The notes beneath the pieces are model-generated. The model made no database searches and was not told the DNA's origin. It saw only the letters and a list, made by a program, of their open reading frames with translations. Source: Chloranthus sessilifolius (taxonomy: Eukaryota > Streptophyta > Magnoliopsida > Chloranthales > Chloranthaceae). Taken from it: a stretch of 64,000 nucleotides of DNA. This document shows, piece by piece, positions 43,903 to 56,009 of the stretch; the first letter of the stretch is position 1, and each line of letters opens with the position of its first letter. Both the position numbers and the translations under genes were made by a program. The stretch is from the NCBI GenBank assembly GCA_021018995.1, contig CM037591.1, forward strand, positions 70,211,901 to 70,275,900, in the 5' to 3' direction.

Positions 43903-44822
43903 TTCCTTTCATTTTTCTTTATTCGTTCCTGCTTTTCTCTAATCTCTGAGTTTTCGTGATAACTTGTGATCTACCCATCGAATTTCGATGTCATTTCTTC
44001 CTATATTCGTGGTTTCGCGTGATCTCCAGCCTGAGGTGGCCTCCGACAGTGGTATGAGTGAGAATGGGCGGTATTGGGAAGGAGGAGGTCGGCCTTCACA
44101 TCGGTCTCTTTTAGGGGGCAGTGAAGGCAACGTTGAGGCGGGGGTGGTAAAGTAGGTGAAGATGGCGAAAGAGACGGTGTTATCAGTGGAGGGATGTATT
44201 CCCCAACCAATCCCCCATCTCTCCTTTTCTGAAGCCTTCAATTGGACCCTCTGAGCTCTGGCCTTCAGGCTTTTTCATTTTAGGTTGTATATTAGGTCCT
44301 TAGGTTTTCGTTTTGGGTTGTATATTCAGGAGGTATGCCTCCGGTGATCTTGTAAAATAAATTAATATATGAATAAAACTGTTCGTTGTGATTATTTGGT
44401 GTTTTTATTTAAGATTCAACTTAATTTTTAATTTTGCAATTGATTGGGGCTTTCATTTAAGGTTTGAGGTATTTTGTTTCAATCCTATGTTTGATTATAG
44501 GTATGACACTTGTTGGAAATGTGTGAATTTGGGTTTACTTTTAAAAATTCTATATGGGGTGTTAGGTGTTTTAATCTTATCAGTTTATCTATTATGTGGT
44601 GGATTTGTGTTTCTAAAGGGGGTAAGTGTCTGGTTTAGATTTAATTGGATAGAGAGGGCTTGTGAGTGTAACACTTGTCACTTTGTGTTTTAGGGAGCAT
44701 AGGTTATAACTGAGGGCTCAAGGGCTTGGCTTTTATTTTGAACTTTACTTCAAATTGTTGGAAAGACTTGGGGCATTTTTTTTCATTATTATTCTGGGGC
44801 ATTCTTTTATAGTTTATTAGTA
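43903..44822. other. unassigned region, possible LINE 3' end
   Basis: 43903-44230 is GC-richer and includes a GGCGGTATTGGGAAGGAGG patch, with short open frames on both strands but no recognised domain. 44270-44370 has CTTCAGGC, TTTTGGGTTGTATATTC and GATCTTGTAAAATAAATTAAT. This resembles the 3' end of a plant LINE, but without a clear poly(A) or RT this is weak. 44380-44822 is T-rich; the hydrophobic ORF at 44388-44693 looks accidental. Confidence 0.3.
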
Positions 44823-46387
44823 TGCAACCATGGATTTTTAATGATCCCGTAGCAACAATGTGCACTCGTGAAAAATTTAGAGTCGCCTCCCGGAGCTTTT
44901 TGTGTCCTGGGAAACCTAAATCAATATTAAATGCACCAAAGTGTCAAATATGACTCTGATTCACCGGTCTACGCCAAAGGCTCTTGGGTAGGGGTTTCGG
45001 TTATCAATCGGGAAGGTGTTAGGCACCCGATCAATCCGCTTAATGTGGTCTCTACTTATGGCCAAAACAAAAATAACGTAAAAGAAGCAAAAAAGTCCTT
45101 CCTCTTGCCCTGGGGCACCAAAATCCTATTTGTGCCCCTCCATTCCTATCGGAATTTCGATGGCGTAATGGCATAAATGTGAGGATAGAGGAAGAACAAA
45201 GAAGGTAGAAGAGTAGAGGGGAGAGCCGGAGCCCTCGGGCCCATGTTGTACCGTTGTGGATCCTTGCGTTGACATGCTTCAGTGTGCTTCCAATGGCTTG
45301 TATCGTTAGAACAAGGGTTCTAACTCCTAGGGCTTGATAGCTAAGCGGTAGGGAAGGATGGCTACATGATGGCTCTCACCTAAACTAGGGGATTTTTGAG
45401 GAAAGGTAGGGTCTAAAGAAGGTTTGGGAATTATAGAATTTGTATGCAAAAGGGGGCACGAAAGGTAGAGGGTGCTTCTCTCTTAATCTTCTCTCTTAGG
45501 AAAATTTTCAAGCCCTTTTCAAAGGGAGGGGTACCACTCTATTTATAGGAAAAGGAGAGGTTAGGAGGATGCTAAGAGGCTTAATTGGTTTAACAATTAG
45601 GTAATCAAGCATCTAAGGTTTCCTAGGTTTTCAAGAGCTTGGAAAAGTGTGAAGGTTACTCCAATGGTGGATGATATGGTACTGTTTCAAATCACTTGAG
45701 GGTTGCAAATAGGATAAGGAAGGGTGCAACAGAATAAGTGAAACACACCCAGGGCATCAAGATAGTCAACAAGTCAAACCCCAAAGATGAAATTTGAGTA
45801 AAAAATCTAGGGTTACTATAGCTAAGCCTGGCGCAACTAATAGATGTGCCAGGCAAAGGTACAGTAAAACAGTGCATGGAAAGTTGGAAGGCCACAGGGG
45901 GACCCACTTAAACCTGGAGCAACTAATACTTGTGCCAAGCCATTTCTTCCTAGAAATGGCTTGGCGCATGTATTACATGCGCAAAATTCATATTGATCTC
46001 CCACCTAAAACCCTAATTTTGTCAGAAAATTTGGAACGCGATATGTTTCGATGTACAGCTCCGAATGAGATGATTCTATGCTTGTTAGAAAGCTGGAGAC
46101 TTCTATTTTTCAATGGTATATAATTCAATAATAGTAGAAGATCTCAGATAGTCCCAGTGCACCACTCTTTGATCATTGCTCGGGAAAGTCTAGGTATGGG
46201 TTCGGAAGGGTTTCTAAAGGTTGGGATTGGTTTCTAAAGGCTCGAGGAAGTTTCTAAGGGATCAGGGGTGATTCCTAAGGTTTTGAGAAGATTCCTAAGG
46301 TTCCGATACCTACCATCAGAAGCTCGAAAGTACGCTTCTCTCGAAGTGTGTTTTGATCGAGCCTTGGGCTAAATTTGGGTGTCTACA
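44823..46387 (-). repeat. 3' LTR of Tat element 2
   Basis: 1565 bp, TGCAACCATGG to GGGTGTCTACA, homologous to 172-1743 and 61764-63373. TATA box 45538-45550 (minus TCCTATAAATAGA). Three palindromes at 45830-45850, 45915-45935 and 45963-45982 share GGCGCA/TGCGCC-type arms. Confidence 0.88.
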
Positions 46388-46402
46388 GATGCCCCTCTTT
46401 GG
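46388..46402 (-). other. polypurine tract of Tat element 2
   Basis: Minus-strand CCAAAGAGGGGCATC directly before TGTAGACACCC. Confidence 0.85.
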
Positions 46403-46823
46403 TATCCGATCACTAATGATTGAATGCCAAAGACAAGAGACATCTGAAGAGGCACAAGGCATTACTGATGGGTCCACTATATTCAAAATGAATTTCAAAC
46501 ATCAGCTGAGTAACATGGTGAGAAAATGAAAACCCTATATATCGAGAAAATATCTGTTCCTCAAGGTTATCAGACCCCAAGCACTTAGCGACATCACTGG
46601 GCATAACCAAGGTGGAGTGAGTTGTGAAAGCCCAATATGCTTGGAAAAATATCCGCTTCTCAAAATGATTGAAGATGTTCGATGTTTGAGTTTCATTTTG
46701 AATGAAACAACCCCGCGAGCGGGAGGGTGATCGACCCATACCTAAAGATAGGCGTGAAACAAATATGCGAACGTCCACAGTTTGTGTCCAATCATATGAG
46801 GCATTATTGCCCTATTTGATCAG

Positions 46824-48555
46824 TGTTGAGAACTGGAAAATACCATTTTTCACCCCTTAATCTGGGCCTTGATAGACCCTTGAGAGAACTAAATAAGTAT
46901 TTTAAGTGCCTATGTTGCAGCTAACAATAAAGACACGCTTAACCATAAAAGCAGCTCAAAAGTGCCAAAAAGATGACAATCCATGTCAGTCCAAAGGAAG
47001 GAAGTGAAGAAACAACCTCATCAGCTGTGGAAAGGTCTAAATAGAAGAGGCAAAGACCTGTAAGAGAAGCAGGGAACATTTCGAACAGAGAAATGCACTA
47101 CAAAGTTCTTTTCGCAAAGAACTTGCACTTTTCGTAAAGAACCTCGAACTTTGCGAAAAGAAGAAAACACTCCTCGAAAAGAAGATTGAACTTTGCGAGA
47201 GCTTGAAGTCATTTAACTGCGAAAAGGCCCTGAACTCGCTAAAAGGTATTCGAGATTCGCACTTTAACAAGGGCACTAAGAATCATGCAGACGCTTCAAT
47301 GCATTGAAAAGCCCGAGACATTCCTAAGATTACGAGCACGAACCAAAGGCATATTCCACCCCATGTGAACACCCAAAGATGAAATTACTTGGCGGGAACT
47401 TCTAGAAACTCTAACAAACTTTCAAATGCATAATGTAATTGATGCCTCTGTTTCACGATTATTGGTGAACCGGATCAAGCGCTTATTGGAACGGATCTGG
47501 ATCCTGGTGCTCGACTCCTATTGGTTGATACAGATCTATCCAATTCTGATTGGTTGATACACATTTGAGCTGGCTTAGGGAAAACTATAAATAGGCGAAC
47601 CATTTGCCCAATTTGGGTAACCAGATTTTAGAGTTTTCATCTCTGTTTCCTTATTCCGGTCGATAGCTTATCTGAACCCCCGTAATCCTTCTTGTAGTTT
47701 ACCTTTGAGAGCCATTGTGAGTGATTTGTACTTCCAAGTTCGGATTCAAGGATAAGTCCGAGGGCTCTCTAAAGAAGTGCTCTGTAATTGTAATTTTGGA
47801 TTTTAAAGGTTGTCAGAATTTGTGTCTTCTCCATTGGAGTCATGTCGAGGGTTACGAATGTTCACCTTAGTGCATTAGACTTCTTTAGATTCACCGATCC
47901 GCATGCAACTTCCCTTAATTCATCACCCCTATGCAATTAGCGTTGGTAACCTAATTCTAGCAAAGATTTACGATGTTCATGTTCTTAACTAAAGAATAGG
48001 CCTACAACTATTGGATGATCTGTGACCATTTAAGTGATGATCATAGCCATAAAGTCTAAACCTATTCCTTAATTCGGATTTATTTCTCTTACATCCGTCT
48101 TTGGTAGCCGATGAAGATTGAATCTGCTCTGCTGAACTACGATTCTCCATTAAAATTGAGGCTAAAGTACATGAAGCTATTATTTCGCATTTATCATATT
48201 TTAAACATCTCCCCAACTCGGATCTCGGATCATGTAGTTAGTTCTTTTCTTTATTTGCTTATAGTTAAATGTGACACAATCCAACACTCTCTTTATCTCT
48301 CTTTTTTAGATAATTATAGATAGCCGGAGCATGATCCGATCGAGGTTTATCTCTCGCTTAGACAAAATTCTCGTGGACGATCTTGAAATACTTACTTTTA
48401 AAACTTGCTACAATTGGCCCCGATCTTGCGGTCGTGTTAGCTCCAATGTGCTGATATCCCTTTCATAAGTTAACATCCATATAACCTAGCATTCTTTAAT
48501 TCTTTAATTTTTTATTCATAATGCACACAATTATGGCACACTTGGAGCGACAACA
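46824..48555 (+). repeat. 5' LTR of Athila element 2
   Basis: 1732 bp, TGTTGAGAACTGG to GGAGCGACAACA. U3 carries a CTTTGCGAAAAG / CTTTTCGCAAAG array at 47095-47260. TATA box CTATAAATAGG at 47585-47595. The hairpin at 48015-48044 has lost part of its right arm compared with the 3' LTR. Confidence 0.93.
47095..47260. repeat. TTTGCGAAAAG motif array, 5' LTR
   Basis: Inverted and direct copies of CTTTGCGAAAAG, TTCTTTTCGCAAAGAAC, CTTTTCGTAAAGAACC and CCTCGAAAAGAAG. Repeated in the 3' LTR (56275-56440), and as a second, internal array at 54085-54325. Confidence 0.8.
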
Positions 48556-48560
48556 AGTTT

Positions 48561-48577
48561 TGGCGCGCTGTTCTTGG
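48561..48577 (+). other. primer-binding site of Athila element 2
   Basis: TGGCGCGCTGTTCTTGG, 5 bp after the LTR. Position and TGGCGC start fit the Athila tRNA-Asp-type site, with several mismatches to the canonical sequence. Confidence 0.6.
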
Positions 48578-48817
48578 AAGTTTGTTCTAAAATAGATAGA
48601 CCTATGTTTATTTTCATTTATTTATCGTCATTTATTAATTTTGTTGTTATTTTTATGCGTTGCATGTAAAAGGAAAGGAAAGTTCTTAAATAGAGGTTTT
48701 CTTTGTGCAAACTCTCTCGAGTTGTATGTTTTGAGAACCCTCAATCTGAGATTCTCCGTTAAATTCGTGGAAGTTGAAAGACTCTAAGAAACCGACATAC
48801 ATCAGACATCTGCTGAA

Positions 48818-50420
48818 ATGGGTGAAGAACAGATTGTTAAGAGACTACTTTTGCCGGTGCTTATAATTCCCCATTTGCATTCAATTTCCCACAATGGAGG
48901 GAAATTATGAAATTAAGTCCTCCAACATCCAAATGTTGCCTTCATTCCATGGATTGAGTAAGGAAGACCCTTACAAACACATTGATGAATTTCTGGCTTT
49001 ATGCACAACATTTAACATAGTTGGGTGGTCGAGGCAACCAAGCTTAGGCTCTTTCCTTTTTCATTAAAGGACAAAGCTAGAGCATGGTTATCTATGTTAA
49101 CACCAAGACATCACATCATGGAATGATTTGCAATGTCAATTTTGTCAAAATATTTCCCAATGACTAAAACCAGCCAAGCTGAGACAAAGCATCATCTCTT
49201 TCTCCCAAAACTCAATCAAACTTTCCATGAAGCATGGGAAAGGTTTAAAGAATCATAAGGCAATGCCCTCACCATCAAATTCCTAAATGGCAGTGGTTCA
49301 AAGCTTCTATCAAGGAACCGATCAAGGGCAAGAACATGGTGGATGCCTCTTGTGGAGGTACCTACTTGCGAAAACAGCTTGAAAAGGTTTGGGACCTCTT
49401 TGAGGTGATTGGAGAAAATTCAACCCAGCAGGAATCTCTCGCCAAGGGACACCGAGAATCCAGGATGAATAATCCCCAATTCACAAGAGGAAAGTTTATG
49501 AAGTCAATGAGCCGGAAAGGAAAGTGGATAATTTGACCACAAAATTTGATAGATGGACTCATTTAAAGCTCCAAATGGGTCAAGAGTAGAGGAGGCATGT
49601 CCGATATGCCGTCCCCCACTCATTCCATTGATCAATGTTCTTACGCATCACAATTTCCGAACTCATGATGGAACAAGCTCATGCAATTTCGGTCTTATGG
49701 ATGATGCAATCAATGACTACCCATGGAGATCTCATCCTAATCTCGTGGAATCGTGGAAATTACCACTAACAAAGAAGGACAAAAATCAATTACCTTTCAA
49801 ACACCTTTCACCATATCACAGAATTTTTATAATAAATCAAATTTTCAATGACCTAACCAACAACAAGCCATGCGATGTCCTGCACCAGCCCTGCCCTCCT
49901 AGATCCACGACTTTTTGAAGAGCAGGTCTTGAGTTCACTTCAAAATCTTGAACTTGCCTCGGTGTGAACCTTCACAAATGAGCATTAAAAAATTGAAGAA
50001 ACTTTGGGCCAACTCTCAAATTCATTGGCTAAGAGAGAAGAGGGTAAACTACCCAACAACGTGAACAATCCTAAGGGACTGGAGAATCCTCAAATGGCCA
50101 TGAGGAAATCAAAGTCGTGACTACTTTGAGAAGTGGAAGAATAATAAACAACACAAGGTAGTGAAGAGGAAAAGATGAAGAACAAGTGCAGAACAACAAT
50201 TTGGATAGCAATATGGTTGATTTACATCGAAAATTCAAAAAATGAAAAAAAAATAAATAACAAAATTGTTGAAAAGATGAGGAGGAGAAATTTGTTCCTC
50301 ACCTCCCATTTCCCCATGCAATGAAGCAGTTTCTCCTTTTGACAAAGGAAACACAAAAATTGAGGAAATGATGGAGACATTCAAGCAAGTTAAAATTAAT
50401 CTACCTACAGCTTGATGCAA
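48818..50420 (+). pseudogene. gag: Athila element 2 gag
   Basis: Same family as gag at 16068-17568. NYEIKSSNIQMLPSFHGLSK, DPYKHIDEFLALCTTFNI and LRLFPFSLKDKAR are readable at 48900-49090, then MVDASCGGTYLRKQLEKVWD at 49336 and a CPICR remnant at 49590. Multiple frame changes. Together with the other copy this fixes the Athila assignment. Confidence 0.82.
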
Positions 50421-50559
50421 TCAAGCAGTCCCGACTTATGCAAAATTTCTCAAAGAGGTGTGCACCCACAAAAGGCAATCTAGGATACATTTATCCAAGA
50501 AGGCCTTTCTGTGGAGAAAATCAACCAAGTGCTATCAATTGCAACACCACCTAAGATGC

Positions 50560-51060
50560 AAGACCTGGAATCCCCACAATCCCTGCATCATTGGGGAGCA
50601 CACCATTGAGAAAGCCTTGCTAGATCTGGGTGCTAGTGTCAACCTACTTCCCTAATTCCTCTATGAGAAGCTAGGTTTGGGAGAATTGAAACCCACTCAA
50701 GTGGTGTTACATTATGATGATCCGAAAGGAAACCTATGGGGTTGATTGAAGATGTTTTGGTAGGAGTAGACAAGTTTTTCTACCGACTTTTGGTGTTGGA
50801 CATGGAACCAACCAAAAGTACCACCGCCATCCTGTCATTACAGGAAGACCATTCCACAGCTCTGACTAATGCATGCATTCAATGCAGTGTCCGCATCATG
50901 GAGGTGTCTTTTGGAAATATGAAAATTAAATTGAATGTGTATAATGTCGTTACTCAACCTCAATTCTCTGTGAGGAATGTTTCCATGTTGACATCATTGA
51001 TGAATGGTGGAGGAGTCTTTACAAACATTTACGCAAGGTAAAGACTCCACCACGAATTTA
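50560..51060 (+). pseudogene. pol: Athila element 2 protease
   Basis: IIGEHTIEKALLDLGASVNL is the Athila-type retropepsin active site (DLGAS), followed after a stop by YEKLGLGELKPTQVVL, FYRLLVLDME and ILSLQEDHSTAL. The stop after NLLP and a frame change near 50730 interrupt it. Confidence 0.8.
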
Positions 51061-51379
51061 AAATGATTGGGGATCCGAGAAGGAAGGAAAAGGAGATCAA
51101 ATTCAGCAGAGTCTGCACTTTGTGCAAGGCACTCATCATCAAGTTCTCTCTCTTGGAGACCTGCTCCTCTCCCTCTTCCACAAGTTACCAAGGTACCTTT
51201 CTTGCCCTCTTTCTCATTCACAATTGGAACTCAAACAGCTCCCCAAAAATCTGAAATATGTGTTTTGGGAGATCATCAAACACTACTGTGATTATTTCTT
51301 CCTCCCTTACAAAGGAGCAAGAAGAGGAGCATTGGTAGTTCTAAAAGCAAGACAAGAAAGCAATTTGGACCATTCGATT

Positions 51380-52600
51380 TAGGAGGAATAAACCCAGTAT
51401 GCATGCATAAGATCCACACGGAAGAGGATGCCAAGCCTTCTAGAGAAATGCAAAGAAGGTTGAATCCTCACATGCAAGAAGTGGTAATGAAGGAAGTTGT
51501 CAAGTGCTAGATCTTTGGGGTCATTTACCCCATTTTGATTCTGTGGGTAGCACCCACAGGTGGTGCCTAAGAAATCAGCATCACTTATGTAGCTGAATCT
51601 GGTAAACTTATGTCCACCGGACAAACAATCTGGATGGAGGGTCTGCATAGACTACAGAAAATTAAATACCATGACAAGGAAAGACCATTTCCCCTCCCTT
51701 CATTGACCAAATCCTTGATAAGCTTGCAGCAAAGCTTACTATCGCTTCCTTGATGGGTACTGTTACAAATCCCGTGTACCCAGGACCAAGAAAAGACCAC
51801 CTTCACCGCACTTTGGCACTTTTGCCTATAGGAGGATGCCCTTTGGTCTTTGCAATGCCCTGCTACTTTTCAAAGATGCATGTATGCCATCTTTTGATTG
51901 ATCAATTCATGGAGATCTTCATGGATGACTTTTCAATTTATGGAGCTTTTCCCAATGCTTACACCACCTCAAGTTGGTGTTGCAAAGATGTGAAGAAACC
52001 AATTTGGTTCTAATTTGGGAAAGAGTCATTTATGGTCACCCAAGGCATTGTCCTAGGACATGTGGTCTCCCATAAAGGCATAGAGGTGGACCAAGCAAAA
52101 ATTGATCTAATTGCACATTTGCCTCCTCCAGGCTAATTAAGCAAATCAAGTTTCTTAGGGCATGCGAGGATTTTATAGAGGTTCATCAAAGATTTCAAAG
52201 AAAATTTCCAAGCCACTCGTCATTTCGTGTCAAGATGTTCCTTTGTGTTTACTAATGAATGCATGACAGCCTTTGAGGTCCTTAAGAAATGTCTCGATTT
52301 CGGCTCCCATCTTGCGTCCCCCGACTATTCGGTGCCCTTTAAGGCGATGTGTGATGCATCAGACTATGCCCTAGGAGCTGTCCTAGGGCGTAGAAAGGAT
52401 AAGCTTCCCCATGTCATAGCTTATGCCAGATCCATGATAGATGCCAGCTCAACTACACAACAACCGAGAAAGAGTCACGCCATTGTGTTTGCATTGGAAA
52501 AATTTAGGCCTTATGTTTTAGGTTCACAAATTGTGGTGTTCTTGACCACTCGCCCTAAAGTACCTTCGTCTAAGAAGGATACCAAGCCAGATTAATCGGT
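51380..52600 (+). pseudogene. pol: Athila element 2 reverse transcriptase and RNase H
   Basis: RT pieces: CMHKIHTEEDAKPSREMQRR, LNPHMQEVV, then FMDDFSIYG, the catalytic box, at about 51918. RNase H: FKAMCDASDYALGAVLGRRK with catalytic Asp, HVIAYARSMIDAS and FALEKFRPYVLGSQIVVF (52227-52595). The segments fall in different frames. Confidence 0.85.
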
Positions 52601-52639
52601 GGATCCTCCTATTACGAGTTTGATCTACTGATTAAGGAT

Positions 52640-53900
52640 AAGAAAGGAGTGGAGAATGTGGTGGTGATCACTTATCCGAATTCTCAATCGAGGATGATAG
52701 CTTACCCATTAATGAATCATTTTCGATGAGCAACTTTTTGCCATCAATACCCGATCCTTGGTTTGCAAACATAGTCAACTTCTTGGCTATTGGGATTCCT
52801 CAACATTGGAATAGAATGGATAAAGATCTTTTCTTCTCACAAGTTAAACATTTCATTTGGGAAGATCCTTATCTATTCAAGAATTGTGCACTCAAGTGAT
52901 CGAAAGTGTGTCCGGACCATGAATTCCACGGCATATTGTCAATGTGTCATGAACAGGCCCGTGGAGGCCATTTCGGTGGCAATAAAAAGCTACAAAATTC
53001 TGCGATGTGGTTTCTATTGGCCCACAATCTTTAAAGATGCCTTACGAGAATCTTGCCGTAATCGCCAAAAAGCAAGATTTCCAAAAGAAACTCAATGCCC
53101 TACCGCACCAATCACAGTAGTTGAGTTGTTTGATGTTTGGGGCATAGATTTTATGGGCCCTTTCCCCTTCTAATGGAAACAATTTCATCTTGGTAGTCAT
53201 TATGTCTCCAAGTGGATTGAGGCCATAGCTACCAAATCAATGATCACAAAGTGGTTTTAAGATTCCTCAAAGACCACATTTTTCCAGATTTGGATTCCCA
53301 GAGCCATCATTAGTGATGGGGAAGCCACTTTTACAGTGCTTGACTCTCTATTAAAAAGTACTCATCACTCACAGAGTAGCCACTCCCTATCATCCACAAA
53401 CCAAAGGGATGTGGAGATTTCAAATAGAGAGATCAAACACATTTGAAAAAAGCTGTGAAGAAGGGACGAAAGGATCGGTCCTTTAAGCTTAATGATGCTT
53501 TGTGGGCATACAGAATCGCCTACAAGACTCCTATAGGATGTCCTTCGATCGGTTTATGGCAAGGCATGCCATCTACCGAGAATTAGAATATAAGGCCTTT
53601 GTGGGCAATCAAAACTTTTAATATGGATCTAAGCTGCCGGTAACCACAGAAGCTTCAACTCAACGAATGGAAGAACCGAGGATGGATGCCTACACTAGCT
53701 CCAGTTGTACAAAGAAAAGGTTAAATCATTCCATGATAGGAGCCTCATGAGAAAAGAGTTCATACAGGGGTCCAAGGTATGGTTATTCAACTCTAAACTT
53801 AAATTCTTTCCAGCAAATTGAGATCCAGATGGGAAGGGCCATACACTCGTCATCAAGGCCTCCCTCAGAGTCATGGATATTTCGAGATCCCAAGGATGGA
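52640..53900 (+). pseudogene. pol: Athila element 2 integrase
   Basis: Zinc-finger part near 52900 (CPDHEFHGILSMCHEQARGGHFGG, frame-disrupted). Core: GIDFMGPFPF at 53140 (first Asp), VATPYHPQTKG at 53370 and a [10 protein letters not shown] segment in place of the usual VEISNRE glutamate region. Heavily broken. Sequence after 53950 has no coding support. Confidence 0.78.
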
Positions 53901-53959
53901 AGAATACTCAAGGTAAATGGTGAGGCTCAAACCATGCATTGAAAACACCAGAGCCCTTC

Positions 53960-56009
53960 GCCCACCTATCATCATGAATCTCCAAAAATCGATGGTAGAA
54001 AAGTGTATAATATGTTTGTACAACATTGTTTTTCCGATTTTCTTTGTTTACATCTATTTTTCTTGTATGCGCATAGTGTAAATACACTTCAAAGTTCAAA
54101 TCGCAAAGTAAAAGTACTTTTGAAAAGTTCAAAGTTCTATTCAATTGATTACGAGTCAGAATGAACTACTCGAAAAGAACCATGTTATGCTCGAATAGTT
54201 AAAATTTCCTTTTGAATAGAAAATCTGGGAGAAGTCCTTTGCGAAAAGATCTTTACGAGCCAAATCCATTTCAAATAGACATACTGAAGCTCAGTTCTTT
54301 GCGAACTACACTTTCTCGATTTTGCTGCCTTGTTTCAATTTTTTCGGTATAATGTGACCATGCCACCTTTGAACCAGTGAGGACACTGTTCCCCATAGGT
54401 TTGGGGGTATGGCAAACAGGTCCTGCCCATGGGATAATTAGCACAAGGGCATCACAATCACCAAAGTAATCAGGAAATGAATCAATTTACTTAAGAATCA
54501 TGACAATGTGGAAATTTTAAAATTTTCTTTGCAAGAATTTAGACATTCTAAACCCTACAATATTCCACATTTCCATGATGTTAACACCAGGAAAATACAC
54601 TTGTATTAGCACATAGCAAGTCCACAGGAAGAGAAAAAGGTAAAGATATACTTAAAAGATCAAGGAAAAACCATAACCAGTGAGAATTGAGCCTATATGT
54701 TTTACATCTCTGTTGAAGAGTGACTGAGGCAACCTTTTACGATTCAAAGGCGAGGCATTAGATCCACTAGAAATTAGGAAACTCCAAATCAAAACAAGCA
54801 ACAGCATTCATGAAACTGAGGAAAAGATCAAGGCCTTCTTTGGACAGCTTGAGCTTAAGAGAACCAACCAAGAAAGATCTACCCTTGTTTGTACCCCAAT
54901 TGAGCTATAAATCCTACAATGCTTCATCAAAACACCCGTTTTTCTTGCACCTGAACCAATGGAACCAATTCAGCCTTCCCTCACCTTGAGAATTCAGGAG
55001 TTAAAGGAGAAGAAGTAAAGATGGAACATTTCTGGGCAAATATCAAAATAAATGAAGAAGAAATACCTCAAAAATGGGCAGTATGGTGACTGAGAAAGTA
55101 AAAGAAAAACAATGTGAAAAAGAAGCAAGCAAAAAAAAAAAAGGCAAAAAGGGGAACTTTATGTTGAAAATTCAAGATCAAAGGAAGAAGAACTGAGTAC
55201 TTTGAACACGAGAATCTCAAAAGAAGCTAAACTCAAGAAGGTGGAGTCATGAACCACCTCCTTCAATTCCTGACTTCTCAAAAATCCAAACACTGTTCAA
55301 CCTTCCTATCCACGAAACCTCACTCCACGAGCCATACAACAAACCCAAACTAAAGTCCTTGTGATCCAAAGTTGAGTGAATCATCATATGGAGATAAGCG
55401 TTTCCCAATCTATGGTGAGGAGATGTCAAGGATGCCAAAGACCTGAGAATCATGCCTATGCTCATGCTTACAAATCCATTTGGGAGATGTAACTGCTCTT
55501 GAGCTTGAGTGAAAATGAACCCTTCAACAAAAATCTTGATGAGAGTACACCCTGGTAAGTGTTTGGGTTGGAACTTGAGCACATTAAGTATGACTTATAA
55601 CCTAATTTTTATCCAAATGATGAACTACTGCTGACACATTTGCATGATTTCTATGGCTGCTCACAGATTGGAAAGAGTGAAACATTCATAAGGTTTATAA
55701 ATGTTGAAATCCCCTTGCAAACAATAAACCTAAATTTTTGTTTAAACATTGATTCAAGAGTAACTAATTTTGATCTTTGATTGCTCATGGGATGATAGTG
55801 CACTAATGCCAACTGTCCCATGGAAAAGTTTGTGGGTACCTTCACTGAAAACCCTCAGGAGACTTCACTCCTCCTCTAGGGATCACCTAGGGGTTTAAAA
55901 GGCTTGTTGCATATGCTAAATGCAACTGTGCTCCCTACAAAAATGGCTTTTCATTCTATTTTTAAATTTTGTCTTTGCTCAGGGACTAGCAAAGCTTAGG
56001 TTTGGGGTG
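53960..56009 (+). other. Athila element 2 post-pol region: motif array and 3' noncoding region
   Basis: 54085-54325 carries the LTR's TTTGCGAAAAG / CTCGAAAAGAACC / TTCTTTGCGAACTAC words. 54360-56009 aligns with the reverse complement of 10210-11960, including the second purine tract (54395-54410) and the LTR-adjacent tract (55998-56009). No ORF between 54000 and 56009 is credible; an accessory ORF may have been lost, or was never there. Confidence 0.65.

Noticed and set aside
43990..44155. captured host gene fragment
   Set aside because: A 55-codon plus-strand frame is open, but no domain or exon structure is recognisable. Kept only as an unassigned region.
44388..44693. 101-codon ORF resembling a small membrane protein
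   Set aside because: The hydrophobic residues come from T-rich DNA. No recognised domain and no copy to support it.
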